A DNA stretch of 64,000 nucleotides from the NCBI GenBank assembly GCA_024704765.1, contig JAKMXF010000177.1:310001-374000 (forward strand). The letters run 5' to 3'. The DNA comes from Oopsacas minuta (Eukaryota; Porifera; Hexactinellida; Lyssacinosida; Leucopsacidae). The notes under the pieces were generated by a model. The model searched no databases. It was not told where the DNA came from and saw only the letters and a program-made list of their open reading frames with translations. Positions 44,466 to 55,363 of the stretch are shown one piece after another. Every line of letters begins with the position of its first letter. Position 1 is the stretch's first letter. A program made the position numbers and the translations under genes.

Positions 44466-44660
44466 GCATGAGAAATGGACCTCTTTGTCCAAAATATCTT
44501 AGTAATATATTACTGTTGCGTAATTGTGGCTACTATAATATTACACCATGATTTTCCTGAGGGTGACTATTACATTACCTCACTACTATTACGTATTATT
44601 TACATTTATCCGAATATGATTACATTATATAAAAATTACTTGCTGATATATACAAGCAAT
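44466..44660. repeat. Left inverted repeat of Ginger1 element 2
   Basis: GCATGAGAAATGGACC and about 180 bp inward (including CATGATTTTCCTGAGGGTGA and CTCACTACT) match 47738-47931 inverted, at roughly 80%. Length fits Ginger1 ends. Confidence 0.7.
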
Positions 44661-45823
44661 AAACATGGTTATACCACATCTAGAATTGCGAAATTCGAAT
44701 TCCAAATACATTCCAACACCAAAATACATCTGGTCAAACAGACACACAAACAAATCATCAAATTCATATGAAGGGGCCGTTCAAACGAAACGTAACGCTA
44801 CAATGGGAGGGAGGTGGTATCATTGGTATGCGAAGTGTGAGAGCCCCATCCTTTTCGTATTATAACACAGGAAAAATGGGAGGTGTCAAATTTAGGGAAT
44901 TTTGCGTTATGTAAAGTGCCTAATAAAGTTGTGTATGTAACTTCCATCCTATCCCCTCACTTGTATCAAACTCCGGTTATATAGAAGATAATTAGTGGGC
45001 CCTTGAGCTTCGATATAATGGGAGTTGACTACATTATATTTATGCTAAAAAAATCTACATTTCGTAATTTCTGGGAAAATTTAGAAATTGCAGGGCAGTA
45101 AATTACAAAGTATGGCGCATATAGAGCACAACAACACAGTTTATAAACATTATAAGACTAATTAGAAGTTCTTCATGCAAAATATAAATTATTGAATTAA
45201 GTTTTACTAGATAATTCTCTTTTTGCCATTCTGTCAGCTTTAGTGATAACATAACGTTATACTTATACCATATATCATTCAGTTGTAATATCACATAGAA
45301 ACGATTACCCCTTGATATCGTGTAAGCAGCTAGTTTGAAGTAAAAAGTTCGTTTATTATCTTGGATGTAGAGTGACTCATTAATTTCCTTCGGGTTAAGA
45401 ATATAAGGACAGGAAGATGCCCAAGTTCAAAAAGAAACACAGAAGGTATATCTTGGAAATATCCTGAGAGTAGTTCGGGAGACTAACACTGTTTGCACTT
45501 CTTGGAAATCATTTTCTTGTCAATCCATAGTTGTAGCGTAGTTCTAACATTCAAACTTAATATTAGTGCTGAACGTATCACAACAGGTGTAGCATTAAAG
45601 ATTAACAAAATAAACATCGTCGCATATACTGATTTTATCTCACTAGTTGGCCAATAATTATATAAAAACTGATGAATATAAATTATGAAGAAAAGTGGAA
45701 TATACCTGTTGCGTTGAGAATCAAATACGTGTTTGGTCGCGCTTGTTCTTGTAAAATATTTCTGCGAGCAAGTTCATTTTCGTATTACGACTTGAATTAA
45801 TTTCTTCTTTCCATTCTTCTGAA

Positions 45824-46900
45824 TTAACGGGAATCGTAAGAGCTCTCACTTGCCTCCTGCACCATTAGGGGTTCATCTTCAAAGTATTTTTCAATCTCTA
45901 CATTACTGGGACGAAACAAATACACAGGATTACAATCTCTGCCAAACATCAATTTGAAGGGAGTCGTTGTAGTTGCTGTTTTTACATGTGTGTTGGCAGC
46001 TAAGCATGCTTCATGTATTAGATCTGCCACTGGATCTAGCAGAAACTTGTCAATCTTACTATGGAAACAATATCATGAGTTTCATTAGTCTATCGGAGAC
46101 TTCCAGCGACGCGAGCCTAACTCGCGTCACTGGAAGTTTCCTATGAAATTCACTCCAAAAGCATTTTTGAGACATTTACCTTTTAATATCAATTACCTTA
46201 TTAATGGCCTCTACTAGACTGTTACTTCGTGGGTGATAAGCTGCTGAGGATCTATTGTCTATCTTTAATGCTTCGTGATATTCTTTGAATTCCTACAAAT
46301 TATATAAAACTTTCATAAACTTTTTTTTATTTATTAGGCCAAATTATATAATTATTAATTTATTATTTAATTGATAAAATAGACTTTAATCTGAAACCTG
46401 GGGGGGGCTTGATCATGCTGAATTATTTATGGTGTGCACAACCTCAAATAAATGTTGCGTAGTTGATCAATTACCTCAAGAGTGCGCTTAGATTTGAGTG
46501 GTCTTGCTTTTACATATTTGGATAAGTAGCACACCGCAACTAACATATGGAAGTCACTTTATGTACTGTTAGGCAAGTCACAAACTAAATCGATCCCAAT
46601 ATGTTCTCATGACCTTTCTCGTGTGGAATTGGTTGCAATAGACGATTTTGATTGGCATTTGATGATTTCGCCTTCTGGCAGGAATCATAACTCATACCTA
46701 GAAGCGGAAATATTGTACTTAATTACTGTGAGCATACTTGCCTACTGTCCAGTTTTTGGCAGCACATTCCGCTTGTTCGGACATGTGTCGAGGGCCAATA
46801 AGGCTAATATCCCGCAAAAAACCTTACTTGTCCCGTTTGTTATAGTCCAGTCTATTACAAATATGCTACGTCCCGCTTTTTTCTTTCGCTCAGATTGGCA
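45824..46900 (-). pseudogene. Ginger1 integrase 2, same intron positions as copy 1
   Basis: Minus-strand pieces: SCQKAKSSNANQNRLLQ (zinc-binding C-x-x-C region), first Asp in HIGIDLVCDLPNS, LVAVCYLSKYVKARPLKSKR, and second Asp in IIQHDQ. After an acceptor GTAG|GAATTC, exon 4 (46292-46180) carries Glu in YHPRSNSLVEAINKVID. A 121 bp intron (GTAAAT..CATAG) follows. Exon 5 (46058-45824) has DLIHEACLAANTHVKT and TTPFKLMFGRD. The acceptor before GAATTC and the phase-2 intron before AAG-ATH-GA fall exactly where they do in the integrase at 21-26 kb, although the protein sequences are far diverged. Frameshifts and a TAG break the upstream part. No OTU or Ulp1 domain is visible downstream. Confidence 0.8.
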
Positions 46901-47737
46901 AGTATGTGTGGGAACAGGAATTTATCCTAACTGAAAGTTGGAATTTGTCCTAAAAACACTGGATTTTGTAACAAATATGTTCTAGAGGGGACGCGGGTAA
47001 GTGAATATACCAGCTTAAATTTTGTACTTGCGTATTAATATTCACTATTAGGATAGCTGTAAAGAATGTTCCTTGGATTATGTTAATCTTTTCCCGGATT
47101 GTTGTTCAGACTTCTTGGCACCACGGGGTTGTTGGTGGGTGTATTTACGCGAATAATAATAGTACCTTTAGACAAAACCCAGTATTTGAGTTTAAAACAT
47201 ATTCCAACTAGCCATTAATTGACAAATAATGTGTTGTTTGTAGGGCTAACGGAGCAGGGGCCGCCTGAATGCCCCACTTTTATGTGAATCTTTTGGTCAT
47301 AAAATTTCGCGTGCATGGTTCGCGATAATATTTTTGTGATCTTTTGATATAATTCAGTTATTTTATATTTGAGTAATATGTTTGGCACCGAGTTCAAGCA
47401 GGAGGATCTTCTATAGTATAATTACAATTTTGTTATAAATTACTACGAGCTTTTGACTCGTCGCTTTGCGATGAACTCCCCTAACATTACCCCTCGAGGT
47501 ATCCATTATTCTCTAATTTCATGGCCCCTTTGAGTATTATAATATATACATTTAAAACAATCTAATTCACAAATATGCGTATATGGCACATATGTTATTG
47601 AAATATTATGTAAGATATACCCCCTGGGCAGCTGTTTTGAGCAAGTCTGTACGTATATTTGAGATTTGGATAATTTGTTTACTTTATATATTCATAAAAA
47701 CAACACTAATTTACATATGATTCATCCAACAAATTAA
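46901..47737. other. 5' part of Ginger1 element 2 and an R1 fragment
   Basis: The YWP-like and N-terminal exons expected here are not recognisable. A GAGCTTTTGACTCGTCGCTT head at about 47450 and one R1 monomer at 47640-47720 show that an R1 repeat sits inside the element. Confidence 0.4.
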
Positions 47738-47931
47738 TCAATTTATTTTTTGTATATGCTAGCAAGTAATATTCACAAATGTAATCATATTCAGATAAAT
47801 GTACGTAGTAGTGAGTTAATGTAATAGAAACCCTCAGGCAAATCATGGTGTAACCTTATAGTAAGCCACAATTACATAACAGTATTATATATTACTAGGA
47901 TATTTTGGATAAAGGGATCCATTTCTCATGC
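47738..47931. repeat. Right inverted repeat of Ginger1 element 2
   Basis: Inverted partner of 44466-44660, ending in the complement of GCATGAGAAATGGATCC. Confidence 0.7.
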
Positions 47932-48240
47932 TACTAGCGTAGGAAATGGACCGCGGTGAGATTTGGATCCCCCAAAGTAGTAATGATTCCCTTAGTGAGG
48001 GGTCCATTTCTCATGCAACAGTCCTCAAAAAAACAAACTATAATTGATATAATTTAACTTAACTGGATTATTAGTGCTAAATGAGTCGATAAGTAGAAAG
48101 TACTAAGACGCTATATAGACAATTTTATCATATTCACATACATACTACAGTAAAATATCATAGTTACCTTTGAGGTGGTTGATTTAATAATCATTCATCA
48201 ATACTATTTCTTATAAACGTTTAATGACTTTGTAGCAGCT

Positions 48241-48359
48241 TTAACAAGTATTTTTCTCCGGATCTGAGGCCAAAGTTTCAAATCCCAACTCTTCATGATC
48301 TAATTCTTCTTGATCTGCTTCTTCCTAATCGAATATTTCTGGATCCGAGTCTTCTTTAC
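48241..48359 (-). CDS. Acidic last exon of a split gene (in-frame TAG)
   Basis: After a CATCTTTAG acceptor, the exon reads KEDSDPEIFD, an in-frame TAG, then EEADQEELDHEELGFETLAS and DPEKNTC before TAA. Its phase joins exactly to the exon at 49610-49760, giving one continuous frame. The stretch after the TAG is as acidic and protein-like as that before it. So the stop is either a recent lesion (GAG to TAG), a sequencing error, or the true end of a roughly 61-residue product. Confidence 0.45.
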
Positions 48360-48729
48360 CTAAAGATGAGAGAAAATAAAGACACCACATCAGTCCCGGC
48401 GGAAACAATGTTTAGTTGATCGGGCCAAATTCAACCATCGTAGTAGCTAGCTACATCATGGCGCTATAAGTCGCAGTTATATTTTCAGGTCCTAAGACTT
48501 GGTATGGCTAGATTATTATCCAGAGAGTCACCCCTGACACCAAGTATAGTATTACAAATACATGAACTACTAACCTAAATTATTTGGTATAATAATGTCT
48601 ATAGCGAAGCAGGAATTTGAATTGCTATATTAGAATCTTAAACACGTGTCATTTGATCTGTTTTATTCATTTTAATGGTAGGACTGCCCTTTCGGAAGGA
48701 TAATGTATCCTTCCGAAGAACACAAAATT

Positions 48730-49070
48730 TTGATTATTGAGTATCCAAACACAGAGAGACGGTGCTCTGAATTACCAACAAAGGAGTTAGCCACTTAAAC
48801 ACAAGACAAGCTGTCAGTGTGTTCCTTGTGGACATGTAAAAGGAGTAAATGGTTTAGTCGCTCCTGCTTTATAGTAGTCCGCAAATACGTCTTCAGACAC
48901 CTTTTGGCACTAAAAGACGTTCGCTGACAGCATTGGTTGAAGGCAGAACCAAAACCAGCATCAATAGCGTGACAACCTCACTGATCAAGGAACACTCTGC
49001 CTCTGACAAGCTCTGGATGTATTTCCTGACATCGTGAAAGTAGAGTGCTAGTGACTTAGGCTCGCTAGGG
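48730..49070 (-). pseudogene. hAT transposase C-terminal relic (ZMYM-like group)
   Basis: Minus-strand translation gives LYFHDVRKYIQSLSEAECSL, then LVLPSTNAVSER, a frame change, and FSAKRCLKTYLRTTIKQERL, NHLLLLHVHKEHTDSLSCV, a stop, and VANSFVGNSEHR. This is the hAT dimerisation region of the type found fused to TTF/MYM zinc-finger proteins. It lies inside the intron of the split gene (48360-49609). No ends were found. Confidence 0.75.
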
Positions 49071-49609
49071 AATGTTCAACTCGTCCTATGCATTGGTACG
49101 AGTTGGTAACTGATATGAATTGAGTCATAAATTGGTACGAGTTGGCTCAAAATATGGTTGAGTTGGTACTAGTTGGCGTGTGGTACGACTTGACTGGTAT
49201 CCCTGTATTTGTAGAACTTACATTCAAGCCAACGTTGCTAAGCGGAACTAGGAATTCTTGGAAATACATACTATTTTGTTTAGGTTAAACACTAGATTCG
49301 TACACGAAATAATAGTAGGGAACAAACTTGAGATAAATCCCAATAGTTACGAACGCTTGTTTGGGTTCCCATTGTTCTTCAAAATAAGTCACTGATATAC
49401 AATATTGAAAATGCCATAAGAATTAGAATTTCTTATAATTAAATGAGATTGATGAACCTAGAATAGAGTCAAATGCTTCAAATTTCCATAAACTATGGAA
49501 TGGGGTACAGAAAAAGTATGCTTGATCAAAATTTTTCTTCGGGTCTGCACATAATAAATTGGCCCAAAAGTGGGCTACTTCTTTAGTGCAAAAAAGGGGT
49601 TGTACTTAC
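49071..49609. other. Intron part of the split gene
   Basis: No other feature. GAGTTGGTACGAGTTGG-like words recur irregularly at about 49075-49195. Confidence 0.35.
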
Positions 49610-49760
49610 CAATAATAGATAGTGTATTAGTCTGCTCAGGGTCATTATCATTATAATGAGAAGTTGATGAAAATCTTGCATAATATAATCTGCCAGATGC
49701 TAGACAGTTTGTCGAAAGACATCTTGCCAAAAAGAAAAACTTAACATATAGAAAATCTCT
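49610..49760 (-). CDS. Exon with mitochondrial-presequence-like start
   Basis: It is bounded by an ACAAACTAG acceptor (49761) and a GTAAGT donor (49609). The frame is open throughout: FFFLARCLSTNCLASGRLYY, ARFSSTSHYNDNDPEQTNTL, SII. The first 30 residues are rich in Arg, Ser, Leu and Ala with no acidic residue after the first two, as in mitochondrial targeting sequences. The part after it is acidic like the next exon. The upstream exon with the start codon was not found. I cannot name the protein; presequence is inference from composition. Confidence 0.45.
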
Positions 49761-50424
49761 CTAGTTTGTAAAAAATACACAACTTCTGAAATATTATAAA
49801 TATGCTCAAATTTTTCGAATTATCATAAGAGTAAACATAAATACCCAAATACAATAATTAACGCTTGTATATTAACAAATTTGATAAAAATCCTTCCAAG
49901 ACAGGGAATACCAGTTCAAAATACACATCGCAACAAACAAGCGGTGGCCGAGAAGTCCGGACCAAGAATCATTATGTTTTTGCTTGATACTGTACTTTCA
50001 GGATTCTTACTGAAATAACTAAAAAATCATTAATCCGAATATTGCCGGGGAAATGTGTGATGTTATGACTTAAAAAAGGCGTTAAAATCTTGTTTTTGGT
50101 GTTGGAATAGGTTAAAACGAAGTGGTAAAATATTTGTGTTCCTTTTCATTACGAACGTAACACTTCGGCAGTAATCGGTTAAATTACATAGTTTCCGCAA
50201 GATAAATACCCAATCATGCTGGATTACAATATCTGGTTTTTCGTCCCTGATATATTTAATGTCGTTATATGGTGTAATCAATGTTAATACTAATACTGCT
50301 TATTTTTAGCTTTGTATCATCAGTAAATTAGAATGTTCCATTTTGTACGTTTCCAATGAATTTCGATCAATCCAATAGGTTATAAATATGATCCGAAAAA
50401 TGGTCAGAAAACAATATTTCAGAA
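49761..50424. other. Spacer with an R4 repeat
   Basis: It contains repeat R4 at 50060-50190 and the 5' flank of the second bZIP gene. An acceptor-like TATTTCAG ends 3 bases before its ATG, which may mark a 5' UTR intron. Confidence 0.4.
50060..50190 (+). repeat. Dispersed repeat R4
   Basis: Conserved core: AAAACGAAGTGGTAAAAT, GTTCCTTTTCATTACGAACG, TAACACTTCGGCAGTAATCG. Copies in the same orientation lie at 54750-54870 and 58410-58520. It is noncoding and of unknown class. Confidence 0.6.
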
Positions 50425-50760
50425 ATGGCAGAGGACAATATTTCACAAGAAAAAGGAATTGAAATTAGATATCCTCTGAAAATTATGATGTACTTTAACA
50501 GTGAAGATCACCTGCGAGATATTCCGTTCATTGAACTCTTACAAATCAAGGATATTCATAAACTAGATGACCATGAATTTAAAGATATCAAAAGTCATCG
50601 TCGTAAACTTCGTTCCCGAATGTATTCTAAGATGAGTAGAGAACGGAAGATAAAGGAGCTTAAGGACTTGGAAGAGATACATAAATGTCTACTTCAGCAA
50701 CAAAGAGAATTAGAACATGATATTCTACAGTTAAAAGATGATATATCAAAGGCAATGTGA
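50425..50760 (+). CDS. Second small Maf-like bZIP protein, invariant Asn replaced
   Basis: Intact 111-residue, single-exon frame. The basic region HRRKLRSRMYSKMSRERK contains the Tyr and Ser-Arg arrangement of Maf factors, but the otherwise invariant Asn is Ser64. Arg72 follows after seven residues, and zipper Leu82, Leu89, Leu96 and Leu103 fall in exact heptads. FIELLQIKDIHKLDDHEF before it corresponds to the Maf extended homology region. There is no activation domain. Expected role: nuclear bZIP dimer partner, perhaps with altered or lost DNA specificity because that Asn makes base contacts in the family. It has the same size and layout as the bZIP at 34398, so the two are probably related genes. 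No lesion. Confidence 0.7.
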   Translation: MAEDNISQEKGIEIRYPLKIMMYFNSEDHLRDIPFIELLQIKDIHKLDDHEFKDIKSHRRKLRSRMYSKMSRERKIKELKDLEEIHKCLLQQQRELEHDILQLKDDISKAM

Positions 50761-51324
50761 AAATCATTGAAAAGCTGACTACAATTATCATTACATATTA
50801 GCGCCAAAGATATTACGTTTATTATTCGCTCGCGCTCAATAAGAAATATCATGATCCCTGTTCCTGTATTAATGCAAGTATATATATTATTAAAACGCAA
50901 TTGATCTGCAAAAAATAATAATGTTATCTCGATTTGATAAAATCGTACAAAATGAAAATTAATTAGTAAAACGTCGCTTTTGGTAAATCAAAATATTATG
51001 TTTGTTGATTTTGTAATATGGGAAAAACTCAAAACCTGTCTATAGGGTACTGAGCGTAACTAATCAACAAATAAACAGATCCCTACACATCTATAGGCGT
51101 ATAAAATGTCCTAGACAACATCAGTACCAATCACAAAGACACTGAACCTCTATATAGAGTCCTACACAAGGAGAATAATCGATATTAATTTTGCCAAATC
51201 CACATGACACATACATATATACGACAGTGATCAGGCCTTATCAATAGTAGGTTATGTATTTACTTATCATAAAATGTCGAAATTCAAGAATTTTCTAGTT
51301 TAAGTACAGTCATAATGACTTTGT
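50761..51324. other. 3' flank of the second bZIP gene
   Basis: AT-rich. AATAAT/AATAAG words occur but there is no clear poly(A) signal. A short repeat copy lies at 51233-51257. Confidence 0.35.
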
Positions 51325-51597
51325 TAATTAGTGATGAGTTTTTGGTCAAGTTTTAACTTATGGAAACATTTTGCAAATTGAGGAGTACCTGGGATTCATA
51401 TTTCAAGAGTCTATCACGTATGTTGGCTGAGTAGTCTCGAATAATGTAATTTTTGAAAATCAAAATGGTGACAATTACGTCATAGGTGTGAATTTCGTCG
51501 AAGACTTGAACATGTCCGAGCAAGGCCCAAATACCCGTTTTCAAAAATTAGCCCTGGGGTTTCTTCAATCAATTCTGAACATATGAATATATAATTA
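51325..51597 (+). repeat. Dispersed repeat R2, copy 2
   Basis: It shares GTCATAGGTGTGAATTTCG and TTCTTCAATCAATTCTGAAC with the copies at 36062 and 53255. It ends where an R1 head begins. Confidence 0.65.
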
Positions 51598-51970
51598 TAG
51601 GAGCGCGATTCGCTTGCTCGCGCTACACGGTTGCTACACTTCGTGTTCACACTCGGGCTACGGCTCTCGAGTACATAAACTCATAATCTTAACCGTAGTA
51701 AACATGATGCTGCTATAATCTTTAAATCTGCTTACTTTATGTCCCCAAAGTGAACAAATATTTATGAAATGTTGTTTACAATACTATATTTGGACTCAGC
51801 ATACTCGATTACCTCAGTATAAACATTGAAAGCATGTTTCTACCACAATTTGAAATTTGTTTAATTTATATTCATGAAAACAACAATAAATTTACATATG
51901 AGAACCTTGAAAATGCGAAATTCTGGTTCAGCGTACTGTGTTACTATTGCCGGAATAAGGTCTTCGTAGG
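51598..51970 (+). repeat. Dispersed repeat R1, copy 3
   Basis: The GC-rich head (GCGCGATTCGCTTGCTCGCG, CTCGAGTACATAAACTCATA) is nearly identical to that at 33138. Two monomers follow. A 3' end was not found here. Confidence 0.7.
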
Positions 51971-52199
51971 CCCTAGGCACTTTGCCACCAGTTATAATTT
52001 TTTGCGAATCATAATCACACATGTACGATTATGATTTTCAATCCCGAGATCCAGAGATCATCCTCATAAATTTCATTCGTGATTGCATCCCGTATTAAAG
52101 TTATAACCGGGTTTGAACATGAGGTCAAACCAGATCCCGGGATTCCAATCCCTAGGTGCTTATCGATTAATCTTTTATTATTTTAGTATGACAATGAAT

Positions 52200-52640
52200 G
52201 TCATTTAATAATTAACGAGTCTTTAGCTCGTCGCTTCGCGATGAACTTGTCGCATTGCGCCTCGAGGTATTCAACAGACCAACAACAATTGAGATTTAAT
52301 AATATTGATATTGTTTCAATAATCAGACTCAGCATACTCGATTACCCCAGTAGAGTCGTTGAAAGTATGATTCTACCTCGATTTTGAAATTTTGTTTACT
52401 TTATATTCATAAAAACAAAAAAAATTTATATATGATTAATCCAAAAGTGTGAAAATCGGATTCAGCCTGTTCGATAAATTTAATGAAGTTATATTGAATT
52501 CTATTTACTTCCTTGAATTAAACACGATAATACATAGTTATGTAACAATATAAACTGAATACCGTAAATCCTTTCCTTTGCAACGGACAAACAAACAGAC
52601 AGACAAACAACAATTGAGATTTAATAATATAGATTGAACG
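52200..52640 (+). repeat. Dispersed repeat R1, copies 4 and 5
   Basis: A head variant (TCTTTAGCTCGTCGCTTCGC, CCTCGAGG) is followed by CAACAATTGAGATTTAATAA, then a further unit with one monomer. It ends in GGACAAACAAACAGACAGAC, CAATTGAGATTTAATAATAT. This gives the clearest view of the 3' end of the family. Confidence 0.7.
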
Positions 52641-53254
52641 TAGAGTAGAAGTCTGGAATATGATTAGTACGTACTTTTCTCCAAAATGGATCAGCAAATA
52701 TTTTATTAATTGTGTAGGAACCAGAATCGGATAAGAAGTTCTTCGGTCAGTACGTAAAGTTCGTTTCCCCGAGAAAGTACGTCTTATCTGAGTTTAACGA
52801 TATAGAGGACTGGGTACACATTCGGAAATTCGGAAGTCTGAGTATATTTCAGAAATCTACTATAAGCAGTATTTCCTGAGAAAGAGTTTGGGCGATTTTT
52901 ATTTCGTGGACATTTTTTGGTAATTTTTACAATTTTGGAGAGTGCAAATGATTTTGGTAAGCTCATTATTAAATTACTGGTTGCTGGGCGACGGGCAGAA
53001 ATATCCTTGAGCTTTGTCCCTTGTTTTAGCATAGATATGAAACAGCTACATTTGTCAGTGTTATTGGGTTGCTACGCGAAGGGATACACTCTGCACTTAG
53101 TACCTCGAAAGTGTGAAATCCCATTTAATGGCCTTCTGTGGAAACAGCGGAGCTGCTAAGTAGCTTTAGGTTAGTAATCTGAGCAATTGGTGTCACGAGT
53201 ATTTTGAAATTCTCAAAAATATCGAAAAATGGGAGAATTTTGATTTTGTGTACA
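52641..53254. other. No recognised gene
   Basis: There is no coding or repeat signature I can support. Reading frames of 80 codons on both strands overlap each other and lack recognisable motifs. Confidence 0.35.
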
Positions 53255-53565
53255 GTCATGATGACGTAATTTGGTAAAAAATCATGACGTCAGGACTTTT
53301 GGCACATTGAGGGGGGGCCTGTGATCCAAATGTCAAACTTCTATCATGTATATTGGCTGAGCAGTGGCTAATAACCTGATTTTTCGACAATCCAAAAAGG
53401 TGTGACAATGAGGCCATAATTTCGTCATAGGTGTGAATTTTCGTCCAATACTTCAACAAGTCCGGGCCGGACCGGAAATGTCTCTGTGTGCAAAATATTA
53501 GCCTTGGAAGTCTTTCAGTTTCTTCAATCAATTCCGAACATACTAATATATACACATTTATATGT
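53255..53565 (+). repeat. Dispersed repeat R2, copy 3
   Basis: Longest copy: TGATGACGTAATTTGGTAAA, TCGTCATAGGTGTGAATTTT, TTTCTTCAATCAATTCCGAA, then an ACTAATATATACAC tail. Confidence 0.65.
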
Positions 53566-53979
53566 ACGTATTGCGTTGTAACATTATAGATATAATTATC
53601 CCTATTTGTTGCATAGTAAAATGAAGCGTAAATTTCATTAAAGAATATCTTTTAGAGGGTGGTGATAAATTGTATTCACAGTCATGGAACCTTAAACCCG
53701 CCGCTAATTTAGGGAAATACGGTACAGTAGTTTTTTCTAATAACTGAGGGACATGTGGCGCTAATTTACATATATCTGGGGGTAATCTCATCCTTTGGTG
53801 GACTAAGCCCGTCTTCGCCTGCCTGGCCTCATCCCTGATTCAATGGCATTGTACGGATGAAAATGTAATCTGGCCAAAGTGGGCCTCACATAGGGCATAT
53901 GTTACAGCATCTATATAATAATCCTGCTGCCAATTTCGTCATCCAAAATTAGGACTAAAAGTGATTCCATAGCATATTC

Positions 53980-55335
53980 ATTTTAAATCTGCTAAGTAAC
54001 ATACTATGTGTACAATTTTAAGTGAATCCAATTTATAAGTTCGTAATGAGCGTAAAATTTCCCGTCGTTGTAAGTGGTCACTTAACCACAATTGGAGAAT
54101 TTCCCTAGCAACGCAAGATGCCTCGGGAATGTGACGACATTCCATTCTCAAATTTGGACCTAACTCCATCGAGTAACCCTTGTTCGACGCCGCTAGGCGT
54201 GGTGAGTCTAGTTATGGCCATTTCGTCCCTCTAAATGATCTTTTAACACGATTTTACTACATTGACCTTCCTGTCTCCCAAATTTCTTGAATACACGATA
54301 TTATAGTCTTTATTGTAATAATATGTAGATATAAGGTACACCATACGGTAAATGAATCTATTCATAGCTACGTATTACAATCTAAATCGATGGTTTTTGC
54401 CAGCCAATATGCAGAGAAAAAGAGGCAAAATGACCCGTTTCAACTACTAAACCATTATATGCTTCGAGGGTGAAATTCATAGTCTTACGTTCATCGAATT
54501 AGTCTATGTAGAACAGAGACAACAAAAATCAATAAATAAAGTACAATAACTAAACAATTAACAATAAATATTCCTTTTTACCAATTAAAATTGCTCTCGA
54601 AATCGGGAATTCTTAACAATTGACATATGAAAGAGGGCGAGAAACAGGGAAGCCAAACAGCCCGAAAGAAAATTCATTAAGACTTCACATTGTTTACATG
54701 ATCAAGGTAGAAAAAACAATAAATAGTATTAACCGGCTACGGTCGGTAAAATGTGTCATTCTATGACGTCAAAAAGGTGACAAAATCTCTGGTGCGGGAA
54801 TTGATTAAAACGAAGTAGTAAAATTATGTTCCTTTTCGTTAGCAACGTAACACTTCAGCCGTAATCGATTAAGGAGAAACAAGCAACTGCAAGGAGGCAA
54901 AATAACCGGGGTGGCCAAAATACCCAATTTCGACTGTATTACAAACAGAGGATAATATCGTGAATTCATATAAATGTTTTTTAAAATATCAAGAAATTAA
55001 GAGACCGTGGTGGTTCGTCGATCTGGAATAATCATGTTAAAGATTATTTAGAGGTTCGACATGGCCATAACTAGATATGAGTTCACTGATAAGGTCAGGT
55101 CTACATTTGAGAATGGAATGTTGCTACATTCCTGCGTTGTTATGGAAAAATTTCTCTAAATATGGACAAGTGATCCATCAAATTGCTGGAAATTGGATGC
55201 TGAGTGCGAATACGATGGGTAAAAGTCGATTCACTGATTTGAAGAGTTTCTCGCTTGGGATTGTATCGACGAATTATCAGACAGCAGCTATACTTAAAAA
55301 TACCAGAAAAGAACTTTCCCTATATAGAATTTGAT
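53980..55335. mobile_element. Fold-back pair of repeat R3
   Basis: The left arm (about 53980-54320) and right arm (about 54965-55335) are inverted relative to each other. Shared words include AATTTGAGAATGGAATGT and ATGGCCATAACTAGA. Similarity is about 70-75%. The middle holds an R4 copy. A related single arm lies at 9905-10125. There is no coding sequence. Confidence 0.55.
54750..54870 (+). repeat. Dispersed repeat R4, copy 2
   Basis: AAAACGAAGTAGTAAAAT and CAACGTAACACTTCAGCCGT match the copies at 50060 and 58410. Confidence 0.6.
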
Positions 55336-55363
55336 AGTATATTTTACATGCTTGAGGCATGTA

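Larger units (their letters stand above)
44466..47931 (-). mobile_element. Ginger1 element 2 (about 3.5 kb relic)
   Basis: Inverted repeats of about 195 bp enclose a Ginger1-type integrase relic on the minus strand. A further TGTTGCATGAGAAATGGACC motif, the likely true outer end beginning TGT, lies inverted at 48001-48020 just outside. I could not identify a CCGG/CCGT target duplication. Confidence 0.65.

Noticed and set aside
44317-44865. Three overlapping plus-strand frames
   Set aside because: They overlap the left inverted repeat of Ginger1 element 2 and show no domain.
47215-47397. 60-codon minus-strand frame as an N-terminal Ginger1 exon
   Set aside because: No zinc-binding or YYWP-like motif and no matching splice sites.
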